Positions 46,297 through 55,828 are shown, counted from the stretch's first letter. The stretch is 64,000 nt of DNA from Sphingomonadales bacterium (GCA_028871475.1 JAGWMZ010000016.1:22869-86868), one strand, 5' to 3'. The notes: generated by a model from the letters alone, not told the origin. A program made the numbers and translations.

Positions 46297-47781
46297 TTAC
46301 TCTGCTCCTGTCTGATGGGGGGTGGCGGGCGCCGAAGGCTGGCTGGCCGTGTTTGGCGCAACACTATCGCCCGCGCCGACGAAACCACCGCCCAATGCGG
46401 CGTAAAGGGCAACGCCGCTTGCCAGATGTGCTCGTCGCAATTGTACAAGACCTTGCTCGGTTTCGAACAGGTCTCGTTGCGCATCAAGGATTTCAAGATA
46501 GGTTGAACGCCCGTTGTCATAACGAAGCTGGGCCAGGCGGGCCCGTTCCCGCAAGGCATCCAGCATGATCTGGGTCGTGGCGATCTGCGCGCTCAGTTCT
46601 TGGCGCCGGATCAGCGCATCAGAGACATCGCGAAACGCGCCTTGCACCGTTTTTTCATAATTGGCGACCGCGCCGACCTGTCGCGCCTTGGCTACATCGC
46701 GTTCTGCCGCCAATCTTCCCGCATTGAACAGGGGGACGGAAATGGTCGGGTTGAAGGCCCAGATCCGGCTGCCGGGTTGAAACAGCCCGTCCAGGCTGGA
46801 ATTGCCGGTGCCGAACGATCCTGTCAGGCTGACGTTCGGGAAAAATGCCGCACGTGCCGCACCTATGTTGGCATTGGCTTCCCGCAACTGATATTCCGCC
46901 GCAACGATGTCGGGGCGATTAACCAGCAGATCGGAGGTGAGACCGACGGGCAGCACCACACCCGGCTCCGCTCCTGCCAAACCGGGTCTGCCCGGCGCAA
47001 TCTCCACCTGGTTGCCCACCAGCAATGCCAGCGCATTGCGGTTGACGCCCCGATCCTGCTTCAATTGGTGCAGCACCGTCTGAGCCTGGGCCAGCAGCAT
47101 CTGCGCCTGGCTCATGTCAAGCTTCGCACCTGATCCGACTTCGTAACGGCGGCGCATGATGCGCAAGGATTCTTCACGCGTGGCAATCGTCTTGATGGCC
47201 AATGCTTCGCGCTCTTCATATTCACGTTCAAGCAGATAGCCGTTGGCCACTTGCGCCACCAGATCGGTTGCAACCGCACGGCGTCCCTCTTCCGTGGCCA
47301 GATAGCGGTTCTGCGCGGCGGCGCGCAAATTGCGTAACTTGCCCCAAAAATCGATTTCCCAGCTGGCGCTCAACTGCCCCGTGACCTGCTTGATGTCATA
47401 ATTCTGCGTGCCCAGCTGCGGCAGGCTGATCACCGATTTCCCGCGTGTGCCCGATCCCACGGCATTGAGTTGCGGATAGAGCGACGCGCCTTCTACACGC
47501 CAACTGGCCCGGGCTTCCGCGATGCGGGCTGTGGCCACGCGAAGATCGCGGTTGTTGTGCAGCGCCGTTTCGATCAGGCTGCGCAACTCCGGATCCTGAA
47601 AAAACTCATGCCATCCGATGCGGGCGATGGAGCCGCCCTGTTCCTGCGTAAAGCCTTGATAGGTTGCGGGCACCGGCTGTGCGGGCTGCACATAGGATGG
47701 CGCGAACGAACAGCCGCCGATCCAGAACAGGCTGGCAACAAGAGCAGTGCAGCGGCTCCACCGCGTGATGTCAAACCGCAT
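46297..47781 (-). CDS. NodT-type outer-membrane efflux lipoprotein
   Basis: About 494 residues. Signal peptide with a lipobox ending FWIGGCS, so the mature protein is lipidated at Cys. Two OEP repeats follow (LIETALHNNRDLRVATARIAEARASW and later VNRPDIVAAEYQLREANANIGAARAAFFPNVSLTGSFG). I prefer ATG 47781; a TTG at 47817 with a GGGGAAAGAG upstream is possible. It is the TolC-like exit channel for the ABC system two bases downstream. Confidence 0.9.
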   Translation of the reverse strand: MRFDITRWSRCTALVASLFWIGGCSFAPSYVQPAQPVPATYQGFTQEQGGSIARIGWHEFFQDPELRSLIETALHNNRDLRVATARIAEARASWRVEGASLYPQLNAVGSGTRGKSVISLPQLGTQNYDIKQVTGQLSASWEIDFWGKLRNLRAAAQNRYLATEEGRRAVATDLVAQVANGYLLEREYEEREALAIKTIATREESLRIMRRRYEVGSGAKLDMSQAQMLLAQAQTVLHQLKQDRGVNRNALALLVGNQVEIAPGRPGLAGAEPGVVLPVGLTSDLLVNRPDIVAAEYQLREANANIGAARAAFFPNVSLTGSFGTGNSSLDGLFQPGSRIWAFNPTISVPLFNAGRLAAERDVAKARQVGAVANYEKTVQGAFRDVSDALIRRQELSAQIATTQIMLDALRERARLAQLRYDNGRSTYLEILDAQRDLFETEQGLVQLRRAHLASGVALYAALGGGFVGAGDSVAPNTASQPSAPATPHQTGAE

Positions 47782-47846
47782 GGCTATGGCCTGGATCTGG
47801 ATGTTGGCGTGCTGCAAACTCTTTCCCCGATTATGTCATTCATCAT

Positions 47847-47878
47847 GCCGCTGTCCCGCCCGATTACGGGACAGCGGC
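47847..47878. terminator. 12-bp perfect hairpin between phasin and efflux genes
   Basis: GCCGCTGTCCCG pairs exactly with CGGGACAGCGGC across an eight-base loop. There is no T-run on the minus strand, so it may partly terminate or stabilise phasin mRNA upstream of the efflux genes. Confidence 0.55.
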
Positions 47879-47889
47879 CACCCGCCCGT

Positions 47890-48327
47890 TCATGCACGGG
47901 CCGGTGGGGTGGCGGTTTCAGCTTTGGCGCGTGCCTTGACCGGTTGGGCAGGGGTGCTGGCAGCGCCCACGGAAAACCATGGCTTCAACAATCCCTGAAA
48001 CACTTCAAACCCGGCTTGCGGATTGGCTGTCTGGCCCAGCACGCCCTTCCAGGCATCCTGCAGTTCTTCGAAGGCAGCCTTGGTTTTGGCCACGGCCTCT
48101 TCACGCCCCTTGTTGATTTCCGCCAGCGCTTCGACGCTGCCTTCGGTCTGTATCTTGGGAAGGGAGCCTGGCTCGATCGCCTTGACCTGATCGACCAGAC
48201 CAAGGGTCATCTGCTTCACGATCCTGACATAATCTTCGCCACCACTACGTGCGATCTGTGCAACTTTTGTGGCAAATTCTCCGTTCGCTTTGGCCAGATC
48301 CACGAAAGTTTCAAATGTTACTGCCAC
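47890..48327 (-). CDS. Phasin (PHA granule-associated protein)
   Basis: 145 residues, helical, matching the phasin_2 type: ETFVDLAKANGEFATKVAQIARSGGEDYVRIVKQM, then EEAVAKTKAAFEELQDAWKGVL, and an Ala/Pro/Lys-rich tail. Phasins coat PHB granules and control their number. The gene has its own 245-bp AT-rich upstream gap (48328-48572), so a separate promoter is likely despite lying in the phaC array. Confidence 0.85.
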   Translation of the reverse strand: MAVTFETFVDLAKANGEFATKVAQIARSGGEDYVRIVKQMTLGLVDQVKAIEPGSLPKIQTEGSVEALAEINKGREEAVAKTKAAFEELQDAWKGVLGQTANPQAGFEVFQGLLKPWFSVGAASTPAQPVKARAKAETATPPARA

Positions 48328-48572
48328 GACAAATTCCTTTCAGAAAACGAAAAATGAAATTGAAGATGGATGGGCATCCGGGTTGATGTCCTGGCCTTTC
48401 ATAGGCGATGAATTCGAGAAAATATTGATGGCAATCAAGATTGGTGCATGTATAAATTTTTGTAAATTAGTGATTTAGCATATCAGTATATATAGCGCTT
48501 GCCGCGTATCGAAAGGCTGTGCGTAGACTTGCGTCCGTTCCTCGTGATCGTTGGTGCATGTCAGGGGAACAC

Positions 48573-49346
48573 TCATGCCAGCAAATGCTGGCCATTATCG
48601 ACCGGAATGATCGTGCCAGTAATCCGCCTTGCCGCGTCGCTCACCAAAAACGCAGCCAGCGCGCCGACATCCTCGATCTCTACCGGCCGATGCCCTGGCG
48701 TATCAGCCGCGGCACGGGCCAACAATTCATCGAAACGATCGATACCACTGGCTGCGCGGGTGGCGATGGGGCCGGGGGAAATGGCATGGGCGCGGATCCC
48801 CTTTGGCCCCAGTTCTGCCGCTACATAACGCGTGGCACTTTCCAGCGCAGCCTTCACCGGCCCCATCAGGTTATAATGAGCGACCACTCTTTCCGATCCG
48901 TAGAACGTTACGCAAAGCAGGCAGCCCCCATCCTTCATCAGGGGTTCGGCCAACTTCGCCATGCGCAGGAAGCTGTGGCAGGATACATCCATCGCCATGC
49001 CGAAGCCTTCGGCAGAACTATCTGTCACCCGGCCATGCAGATCTTCCCTGGGGGCAAATGCGATGGAATGAAGCAGGAAGTCGAGCCCGCTCCATTCGCG
49101 TTCCACCTTGGCGAAAAGTTCTTCCAGTTGCCCCGGTTCACGAACATCGCAAGGGGCGATCCATTCGGCATTCAGGTGCTCTGCCACCGGGGCAACCCAA
49201 TCCTTCGCCTTGTCGTTGAGATACGTTATCCCAAGCCGCGCACCACAGGCGGCAAAGGCCTGCGCACAACCTGCGGCGATGCTTTTGTCATTGGCGATGC
49301 CGACAATCAGACCACGCTTGCCGGTCAGATCCACCAGAGGTTTCAT
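48573..49346 (-). CDS. fabI: Enoyl-[ACP] reductase
   Basis: 257-residue FabI. N-terminus GKRGLIVGIANDKSIAAGCAQ is the NADH-binding loop with the FabI-specific A-N-D-K-S-I. The catalytic YNLMGPVK (Tyr-x6-Lys) follows FYGSERVVAHYN. It does the last reduction of fatty-acid elongation. Its start overlaps the acetate kinase stop by four bases. A housekeeping fabI is presumably elsewhere; this copy belongs to the PHA/acetyl-phosphate array. Confidence 0.93.
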   Translation of the reverse strand: MKPLVDLTGKRGLIVGIANDKSIAAGCAQAFAACGARLGITYLNDKAKDWVAPVAEHLNAEWIAPCDVREPGQLEELFAKVEREWSGLDFLLHSIAFAPREDLHGRVTDSSAEGFGMAMDVSCHSFLRMAKLAEPLMKDGGCLLCVTFYGSERVVAHYNLMGPVKAALESATRYVAAELGPKGIRAHAISPGPIATRAASGIDRFDELLARAAADTPGHRPVEIEDVGALAAFLVSDAARRITGTIIPVDNGQHLLA

Positions 49347-50530
49347 ACATTGCCCTCCACGATATTCAGAGTGTGCAGAGCGATCATCCGCTCTTCATCA
49401 GTGGGGATGACCAGAACCCGGACCCGGGCATCGGGCTGGCTGATGATGCCAGCATTGGCCATGTTGGCATCCTGATCCAGTTCGATACCCATCCACGTCA
49501 GGCGTTCGCAGATCCGGCGGCGCAGATCGGCATCGTTTTCGCCAATGCCTGCGGTAAAGACGATGCCGTCGATGCCACCCAGAGATGCCACCAATCCGCA
49601 CAATTCGCGCGCGGCGCGCCACGCAAAGAGGTCGATCGCTTCCTGCGCCTGCGAAGAAGGGTTCGATGCCAGCGCGCGCATATCGCTGGAAATACCAGAA
49701 ACGCCCAGCAATCCTGATTTCTGGTATAGCAGATGTTCCACCTGCTGTGGGCTCATCCCCATCTGAATTTGCAGATGCAGCACGACGCCGGGATCGATAC
49801 TGCCACAGCGCGTGCCCATCATCAGCCCGTCCAGAGCGGTAAAGCCCATGGTGGTGTCAAGGCTGTGCCCATCATGCATGGCACACAGGCTAGCGCCATT
49901 ACCCAGATGCGCTGTGATGACCCGGCCCGACGCCAGATCGGGATCAAGTTCGCGCAAGCGTCGCGCGATATATTCATATGACAGCCCATGAAAACCATAG
50001 CGGCGGATGCCCTGCTCATGCATCTCACGCGGCAGGGCCAACCGGGATGCTATCTCGGGTTTGTCATGGTGAAACGCCGTGTCAAAGCAGGCAACCTGCG
50101 CAAGTGTGGGCTGAAGCCGCCGAATGGCGCGGATTGCCGCCAGGTTGTGTGGTTGATGCAAAGGGGCCAGCGGGCACAGAGCATCCAGCGCATCCAGCAG
50201 CGCATCATCGACCAGACACGGCGCGGCAAAAGTCGTGCCGCCATGGACAATCCGGTGGCCGACAGCCACGATCTCGCGCCCCGAAACATGCTCTGCCGCC
50301 CATGCGAACAGATCGGCCAGCAATTCCCCATGGGTTAGTGCCGCGCCATCGACCCAGTCCCGATCATAGATCACCGTGCCGTCAGCCTGCCGGATGGACA
50401 GCCGCGGGGCAAGCCCGATACGTTCGATCTTGCCCCCGGCAGAAAAAACCGGAGGCTGGCCTGTATCAAGCGTGTACAGGGCGAATTTGATGCTGGACGA
50501 ACCCGAATTGAGGCTGACGACCGCTTTCAT
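49343..50530 (-). CDS. ackA: Acetate kinase
   Basis: 395 residues. VVSLNSGSSSIKFALY at the N-terminus is the first acetate kinase signature; the second is VGHRIVHGGTTF. Also YGFHGLSYEYIARRL and the C-terminal GIGENDADLRRRICERL. It interconverts acetyl phosphate plus ADP with acetate plus ATP. It overlaps the phosphotransacetylase gene (ATGA) before it and fabI after it. Confidence 0.95.
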   Translation of the reverse strand: MKAVVSLNSGSSSIKFALYTLDTGQPPVFSAGGKIERIGLAPRLSIRQADGTVIYDRDWVDGAALTHGELLADLFAWAAEHVSGREIVAVGHRIVHGGTTFAAPCLVDDALLDALDALCPLAPLHQPHNLAAIRAIRRLQPTLAQVACFDTAFHHDKPEIASRLALPREMHEQGIRRYGFHGLSYEYIARRLRELDPDLASGRVITAHLGNGASLCAMHDGHSLDTTMGFTALDGLMMGTRCGSIDPGVVLHLQIQMGMSPQQVEHLLYQKSGLLGVSGISSDMRALASNPSSQAQEAIDLFAWRAARELCGLVASLGGIDGIVFTAGIGENDADLRRRICERLTWMGIELDQDANMANAGIISQPDARVRVLVIPTDEERMIALHTLNIVEGNV

Positions 50531-51918
50531 GGCGCCTTCGCTTGTGCCAGCAGAACCGCCACGGCACAGGAAGCAAGCCGTGTACGCAAACTGTCCGCGC
50601 GGCTGGTCAGGATGATTGGCACCCGTGCGCCCAGCACCACGCCTGCCGCATCGGCTTGCCCCAGGAACGTCAATTGCTTGGCCAGCATGTTGCCCGCTTC
50701 CAGATTGGGCACCACAAAAATTTCCGCCAGTCCCGCCACCGCCGAAGCGATGCCCTTTTCACGCGCCGCCACCAGGCTGATGGCATTGTCGAACGCCAGG
50801 GGACCATCGACCAATCCGCCTGTGATCTGTCCGCGATCGGCCATCTTGCACAGGGCCGCCGCGTCCAACGTGGCAGGCATCGCCGGATTGACCGTTTCCA
50901 CAGCCGCCAGAATCGCCACCTTGGGTTCCGCGATTCCGATGGCGTGGGCCAGATCAATCGCGTTGCGGATGATATCGGCCTTTTCTTCCAGCGTGGGCGT
51001 CATGTTGATGGCGGCATCGGTGATGATCAGCGGGGTGGGGTGCCCGGGCACATCCATGACATAGGCATGGCTGATCCGCCGTTCGGTACGCAGCCCGGTG
51101 GCCGATGGAACGACTGCGCCCATCAGTTCATCGGTATGAAGCGACCCCTTCATCAACAACGCCGCCTCGCCTGAACGAACCAGCGCCACCGCTTTGGCTG
51201 CGGCATCATGACTGTGCGCGGCGGGCAGGATCGTGAATGCGGAAATGTCCTTGCCGGCTTCTTGCGCGGCGGCGGCAATGCGCTGGGGCGGACCGACCAG
51301 GATCGGGGCGATCAGATGCGCCTCTGCCGCTTCGACAACGGCCAGAATGGCCGCGGCACTGCATGGATGAGCCACAGCGGTTGGAAGGGCGGTTCCCGAA
51401 GATGCCTTTTCCATCAACACGTGATAGGCTTGATGGGATGCAACTTGGACGTCAGGCAGCACCATGCGGGGGCGTATTACCTTTTCCCGGGGAGCCTTGA
51501 CCTCGGCCTGGCCCGTGATCACTTCTTGACCGTCCTGATTGACGCAGCGGCAATCAAGCAGCACAATATGGTGGTCTTCGCGCTTTTCGGTCACGGTCAG
51601 CGTGGTGGTGATCGTGTCTCCCAGTCCGACAGGGCGGGTAAAACGCAGCGTCTGCCCCATATAGATCGCACCGGGCCCCGGTAATTGCGTTCCCAGCACG
51701 GCCGAAATCAGCCCCGCCCCCAACATGCCATGGACAATCACGCGGTGGAACATGTCTGTTGCGGCATAATCGACATCCAGATGCGCTGGATTGACATCCC
51801 CTGAAACGCGGGCAAAGAGCAGAATGTCTTCCTGAGTCAGCGTACGGGTGCTGCTGGCCGATGTACCCACTTCGATTTCATCGAAAGTGCGATTTTCGAT
51901 CATGGTTGTACCGTTCAT
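50527..51918 (-). CDS. MaoC-like hydratase fused to phosphate acetyltransferase
   Basis: 463 residues. Residues about 8-140 are a MaoC/hot-dog domain (FARVSGDVNPAHLDVDYAATDMFHRVIVHGM, with the D-x-N-P-x-H active-site motif). Residues about 160-460 are a PTA_PTB domain (ISHAYVMDVPGHPTPLIITDAAINMTPTLEEKADIIRNA). So one protein couples (R)-specific enoyl-CoA hydration, which feeds PHA synthase, with acetyl-CoA to acetyl-phosphate transfer. It starts three bases after phaC ends. Confidence 0.92.
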   Translation of the reverse strand: MNGTTMIENRTFDEIEVGTSASSTRTLTQEDILLFARVSGDVNPAHLDVDYAATDMFHRVIVHGMLGAGLISAVLGTQLPGPGAIYMGQTLRFTRPVGLGDTITTTLTVTEKREDHHIVLLDCRCVNQDGQEVITGQAEVKAPREKVIRPRMVLPDVQVASHQAYHVLMEKASSGTALPTAVAHPCSAAAILAVVEAAEAHLIAPILVGPPQRIAAAAQEAGKDISAFTILPAAHSHDAAAKAVALVRSGEAALLMKGSLHTDELMGAVVPSATGLRTERRISHAYVMDVPGHPTPLIITDAAINMTPTLEEKADIIRNAIDLAHAIGIAEPKVAILAAVETVNPAMPATLDAAALCKMADRGQITGGLVDGPLAFDNAISLVAAREKGIASAVAGLAEIFVVPNLEAGNMLAKQLTFLGQADAAGVVLGARVPIILTSRADSLRTRLASCAVAVLLAQAKAP

Positions 51919-51921
51919 GGC

Positions 51922-53685
51922 TCATTGTTCCAGAATGTAGCGGCCTGGGGCATCGACGGTGGCGGGATAACCTTTATCGGGTGCGCCCATGGGTGGTGGC
52001 CCAACCGGCTCACCCGAATTACGTGCCAGCCATTCCCCCCATTCCAGCCACCATGATCCCTGCTTAGGCGTAGCACGCTCCAGCCATTGCTCGGTTTCCA
52101 GTGACAGCCCTTCTGCCTCGCGGGTCAGGACGTGGAAACGCCGCCCCTTGTGGCCGGGCTCAGACACGATTCCTGCATTGTGCCCACCGCTGGTGAGCAC
52201 GAAAGTGATCTGTGCGGGAGCCAGCAGATGAATCTTGTAGACCGAATGCCATGGGGCGACATGGTCGCGTTCGGTTCCGACCACGAACATGGGTTTGCGC
52301 AGTGTGGTCAGAGACACCGTCTTGCCGCCAGCCCGGTATTTGCCCTCTGCCAGATCATCGTTGAGGAACAGTTCGCGCAGATACTGGCTGTGCATCGCAT
52401 AGGGCATCCGGGTGCCGTCAGCATTCCATGCCATCAGGTCGTTGATGGGCGTCCGTTCACCCATGAGATAGGTATTCAGAACCGTGGACCAGACCAGATC
52501 ATTAGATTGCAGGATCTGAAAAGCGCCACCCATCTGCTTGCTATCCAGATAACCGCGACTCCACATCATGTTTTCCAGAAGGTTGAGTTGCCCTTCGTCG
52601 ATAAAGAGGCCCAGTTCGCCCGGTTCGCTGAATTCCGTCTGCGCAGCAAACAATGTAACGCTAGCCAGGCGTTCGTCGCCATCGCGCGCCATCGCCGCCG
52701 CCGTGATGGAAAGTAACGTGCCGCCCAGGCAATAACCGGCGGCATGTACCGTCGATGCCCCAGTGATGGCGGTGATGGCATCCAGTGCGGCCATGGGCCC
52801 CTTCTGGCGATAGGCTTCCATATCCAGATTGCGATCATTGCTGCCTGGATTGTGCCACGAGATCATGAAAACGGTAAAGCCCTGATCCGTCAGCCACCGA
52901 ACCAGGGAATTTTCTGGTGACAGATCAAGGATATAATACTTCATGATCCACGCCGGCACGATCAGCACCGGTTCGGGCCGAACCTTGTCGGTGGTGGGCG
53001 CATATTGCAGCAGTTCGATCAACTCGTTGCGAAAGACAACCTTGCCCTTCGCCGTGGCCAGCTTGTCGCCCACGGGAAAATTTTCGACCCCCACCGGCGG
53101 CAGACCCCGAATCATATGCTGCATGTCTTCCAGCAGATGGCGGAGGCCATCGATCAGGCATTGGCCGCCGGTTTCCGCGATACGCTTCTGCAACACTGGA
53201 TTGGTGGGCATGAAATTGGTGGGCGCCAGTGTGTCCAGCATCTGGCGGGTACCGAATTCCACCATATCCTGATGGTGCCGCGTGATGCCTGATACGCCGG
53301 TGGTGGCGGCGTGCCACCATTGTTGATTTAGCAAAAAAGCCTGTGAAAAGAAGTTGAAGGGTGCTTTCTTCCAGGCCGGGTCGTTGAAACGGTGGTCTTG
53401 CGGCAAAGGTTCGATGGCAAGATTGGCTTCCGCGTCGCCTGCACTGCGCAAGACATAATCGAACAAACGGGCATTCTTGCGCACAAGCTTTGCGCCCAGT
53501 TGCAGTTGCTTGCCGGGGGAACAGGCCAGATGAACCAGCCAATCGGAATAGGCCTGGAAAAGCGTGGCTGGCGAAAGGCCTGACGTCACTTGGGCAATGG
53601 CTGCGCCAGCAGCGTGATCGATCGATTCCGCGATACCGTCCAGTGGATCAAGAGAACTGGTGTCTGCAAGAGAGGGCATGACCAT
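51922..53685 (-). CDS. phaC: Class I poly(3-hydroxyalkanoate) synthase
   Basis: 587 residues. The lipase-like box GYCLGG holds catalytic Cys319. Also WIMKYYILDLSPENSLVRWL, QGFTVFMISWHNP and the late His in LTSGGHNAGIVSEPGH. An N-terminal PhaC_N region precedes the alpha/beta-hydrolase core. It polymerises (R)-3-hydroxyacyl-CoA into PHB granules. ATG 53685 follows AGGAAA. It heads the minus-strand array and is divergent from the AraC gene across 259 bp. Confidence 0.95.
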   Translation of the reverse strand: MVMPSLADTSSLDPLDGIAESIDHAAGAAIAQVTSGLSPATLFQAYSDWLVHLACSPGKQLQLGAKLVRKNARLFDYVLRSAGDAEANLAIEPLPQDHRFNDPAWKKAPFNFFSQAFLLNQQWWHAATTGVSGITRHHQDMVEFGTRQMLDTLAPTNFMPTNPVLQKRIAETGGQCLIDGLRHLLEDMQHMIRGLPPVGVENFPVGDKLATAKGKVVFRNELIELLQYAPTTDKVRPEPVLIVPAWIMKYYILDLSPENSLVRWLTDQGFTVFMISWHNPGSNDRNLDMEAYRQKGPMAALDAITAITGASTVHAAGYCLGGTLLSITAAAMARDGDERLASVTLFAAQTEFSEPGELGLFIDEGQLNLLENMMWSRGYLDSKQMGGAFQILQSNDLVWSTVLNTYLMGERTPINDLMAWNADGTRMPYAMHSQYLRELFLNDDLAEGKYRAGGKTVSLTTLRKPMFVVGTERDHVAPWHSVYKIHLLAPAQITFVLTSGGHNAGIVSEPGHKGRRFHVLTREAEGLSLETEQWLERATPKQGSWWLEWGEWLARNSGEPVGPPPMGAPDKGYPATVDAPGRYILEQ

Positions 53686-53944
53686 GATTTCCTGTTTCGC
53701 CGCGCCGCACCGGTTGTGGCCCGCGTCTGCCGAGCATCATTACGGGGGAAGCAGGGCCTCAGCGGACGCCCTGCCTCACCACGGTTCGCAAATGGGCCAA
53801 ATCTGGAACAAAGCCATGCGGCCCTCCAGATCCGGTCCGATGAAAGATACATCGCGGACATTAGTCGTACCCCCAAAAAAGGCATTGACCAGCGCAGCCA
53901 GATTGTTGACTTTACGAGCCATTCAACATTGATGGACCGCGACT

Positions 53945-54976
53945 ATGCCAGGCTTCTCATCTGTTACATGGGTTCGCAGAGTTGTCGAAACCCTCGCTTT
54001 CAACAATCTGGATGTCGCTAAACTGCTCGCCGGCGCCAATATCAATCCACAGGTGCTGGCCCAGCGTGATGGCAGGCTTTCCAATATAAAGGTCAATCGT
54101 CTTTGGCAGCTGGCGGCCGAGCAGTCGGGCAATCCCGCCATCGGCATCGCTCCTCGTCCGATGTTTCGCCTGTCCGATTTCCATGTTCTCGGATACGCGA
54201 TGATCTCGTGCGCCAACCTCCTTGAAGCGTTGAAGAGAATCGTTGATTACGCCACAATTTCCTCAAAAATCTGTACTTCAGAGGTAATCGAAACGCAGCA
54301 AGGCTATAAAATTGTAATTCTGCCCGGAAGTATGGCTGCCTCACCGCCCCGATCAAGCGTGGAATATAGCCTGATCATGCTCGTCGATTTTTGTCGCTGG
54401 GTCAGTGACCAAGCTTTAGCCCCGATTGATATCGAACTGCCTTTCGAAAGGCCAGTCGACAGCGCGCCGTACTACGATGCTTTCAGGTGTATGCCGCAGT
54501 TTGACAGCCGTTTTTGCGCGCTGCACTTTTCCCGTGAGGATATGTTGGCTCCATTGGGTACTTCCAATGCCGAATTGGCCGTGATGCATGATCGGCTGGC
54601 CAGGGATTATCTCAGTCGATTGCGCATGGCACCGGTAACCCATCAGGTCAACGCCCTGATCATCAAAGAAATAGCAAAAGGTGAACCGCGTCGTGATCAG
54701 GCTGCGGTAAAATTGGGTATGAGTGAGCGAACATTGCAGCGGCGCCTCCATGAAGAAGGTGCATCCTTTACATCGCTGGTAGATGAGGCCCGGTGTAACA
54801 TGGCTGAACGTTATCTCAGTGATCTGCAGTTGCCGACGATCGAGATTGCATATCTTCTTGGATTTTCCGATCAGCGCTGCTTTTTCAGGGCTTGTTCCCG
54901 TTGGTTTAAGATGTCGCCGAACCAGTACAGGGCGAAAGCAAAAAATACCTTCCGAAATTTTCAAGAGATGATGTAG
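53945..54976 (+). CDS. AraC-family transcriptional regulator
   Basis: 343 residues. An arabinose-binding-like N-terminal domain of the AraC_N/PF12625 type spans about residues 20-210. The C-terminal HTH_18 reads VKLGMSERTLQRRLHEEGASF, then PTIEIAYLLGFSDQRCFFRACSRW. Divergent from phaC with 259 bp between them, it probably controls the phaC array. A broken paralogue lies at 36776, also divergent from a PHA-synthase-like gene. Confidence 0.9.
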   Translation: MPGFSSVTWVRRVVETLAFNNLDVAKLLAGANINPQVLAQRDGRLSNIKVNRLWQLAAEQSGNPAIGIAPRPMFRLSDFHVLGYAMISCANLLEALKRIVDYATISSKICTSEVIETQQGYKIVILPGSMAASPPRSSVEYSLIMLVDFCRWVSDQALAPIDIELPFERPVDSAPYYDAFRCMPQFDSRFCALHFSREDMLAPLGTSNAELAVMHDRLARDYLSRLRMAPVTHQVNALIIKEIAKGEPRRDQAAVKLGMSERTLQRRLHEEGASFTSLVDEARCNMAERYLSDLQLPTIEIAYLLGFSDQRCFFRACSRWFKMSPNQYRAKAKNTFRNFQEMM

Positions 54977-54995
54977 AATAACAATATAGATTATA

Positions 54996-55074
54996 ATGGG
55001 ATCGCGCTGTTGTATACAAGGCTTGGCGAAAGCCGAAGCCCACAAGCCTTTTATGCAACAGCGCCCATGGGATC
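54996..55074. mobile_element. MITE-like inverted-repeat element with 8-bp direct repeats
   Basis: atgggatc occurs at 54996-55003 and again at 55067-55074. Between them a 63-bp segment has inverted ends: GCGCTGTTGTATACAAGGCTT on the left and, on the other strand, GCGCTGTTGCATAAAAGGCTT on the right. This is the size and form of a MITE with IS6-type terminal repeats and an 8-bp target duplication. Confidence 0.6.
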
Positions 55075-55092
55075 AAAAAGGTCGGTGGCTGA

Positions 55093-55275
55093 TCACCACT
55101 GGTCGCCGGCCTTGGCGATCTCATCCAACAGAGCCTGCTTGGATGGCGTGCGTCGCTTGCCCTTATTGCGGGGCACCTCGACAGCGCCCACGACGAGACG
55201 ACGCTCAGCTATGCGCTTGCCAAGCGTGGTGAGGCTGATGGCCTCACGCGTCGTCTTCAAGGTCTTGAACGCCAT
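55093..55275 (-). CDS. Small hypothetical protein (60 residues)
   Basis: MAFKTLKTTREAISLTTLGK, then RRLVVGAVEVPRNKGKRRTPSKQALLDEIAKAGDQW; basic, soluble, no known domain. It starts inside the end of the nucleotidyltransferase frame (stop at 55244), an overlap that suggests a two-gene unit. The partner is broken, so its own role is uncertain. Possibly the small component of a nucleotidyltransferase-based toxin-antitoxin pair. Confidence 0.5.
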   Translation of the reverse strand: MAFKTLKTTREAISLTTLGKRIAERRLVVGAVEVPRNKGKRRTPSKQALLDEIAKAGDQW

Positions 55276-55800
55276 AGGTCTGCGTCGCCTCTTCGCGAAT
55301 TCGCCGTTCCATATAATGGAGATCAAGGCCTTCAGAAAGGGTGAATAGCGCTTTGGCCTGTCCAAGCATGTCCCAGGCCGCGCCAGAAGCGTATTGACCC
55401 ATGCGATCGGCGATCAATCCTCAACGGAAATCACGGCCACTGTGCCGTGCTCTTCGACTTCGATCATCTGGAGCAGGCTTGTATCGGCATAGCCATCAAG
55501 CAGTCGGCTGCCGACCACCTCGAAGCCCAATTTGAGATCGGGATGAATCCAGCCCCGCGTGGAAATGCCCGGTCCACCGGGCCTTATGAAGCCATGTTTC
55601 ATCATGATGGTCTCGAGCGCGGTCTGTTGCGTAGAAACCAGATCAAAGTCACCAGTGTTCACCGCGCCTTGGGTGTAAAGTTCGACCGCACCTCCGCCGA
55701 CAAGGATCGGCGGTTTCAGATCCAATTCGTCCATAGCCGAACTGATCTCGGCCAGCTGGACGCCTCGAAAAACCTCTGGTGCGTAGCGGCCCGAACTGAT
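55244..55800 (-). pseudogene. Nucleotidyltransferase-like protein with one-base deletion
   Basis: Frame from about 55800 reads APEVFRGVQLAEISSAMDELDLKPPILVGGGAVELYTQG, then TGDFDLVSTQQ, the GG...D-x-D pattern of a minimal nucleotidyltransferase. It stops at 55414-55416 in GAGGATTGATCG. Adding back one G restores IADRMGQYASGAAWDMLGQAKAL and continues to a stop at 55244. The 5' end has been replaced by IS5 sequence, so no convincing start remains except ATG 55734. Confidence 0.62.
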
Positions 55801-55828
55801 TCAATGGCTTTCGCGATGAGCGGAGGCG

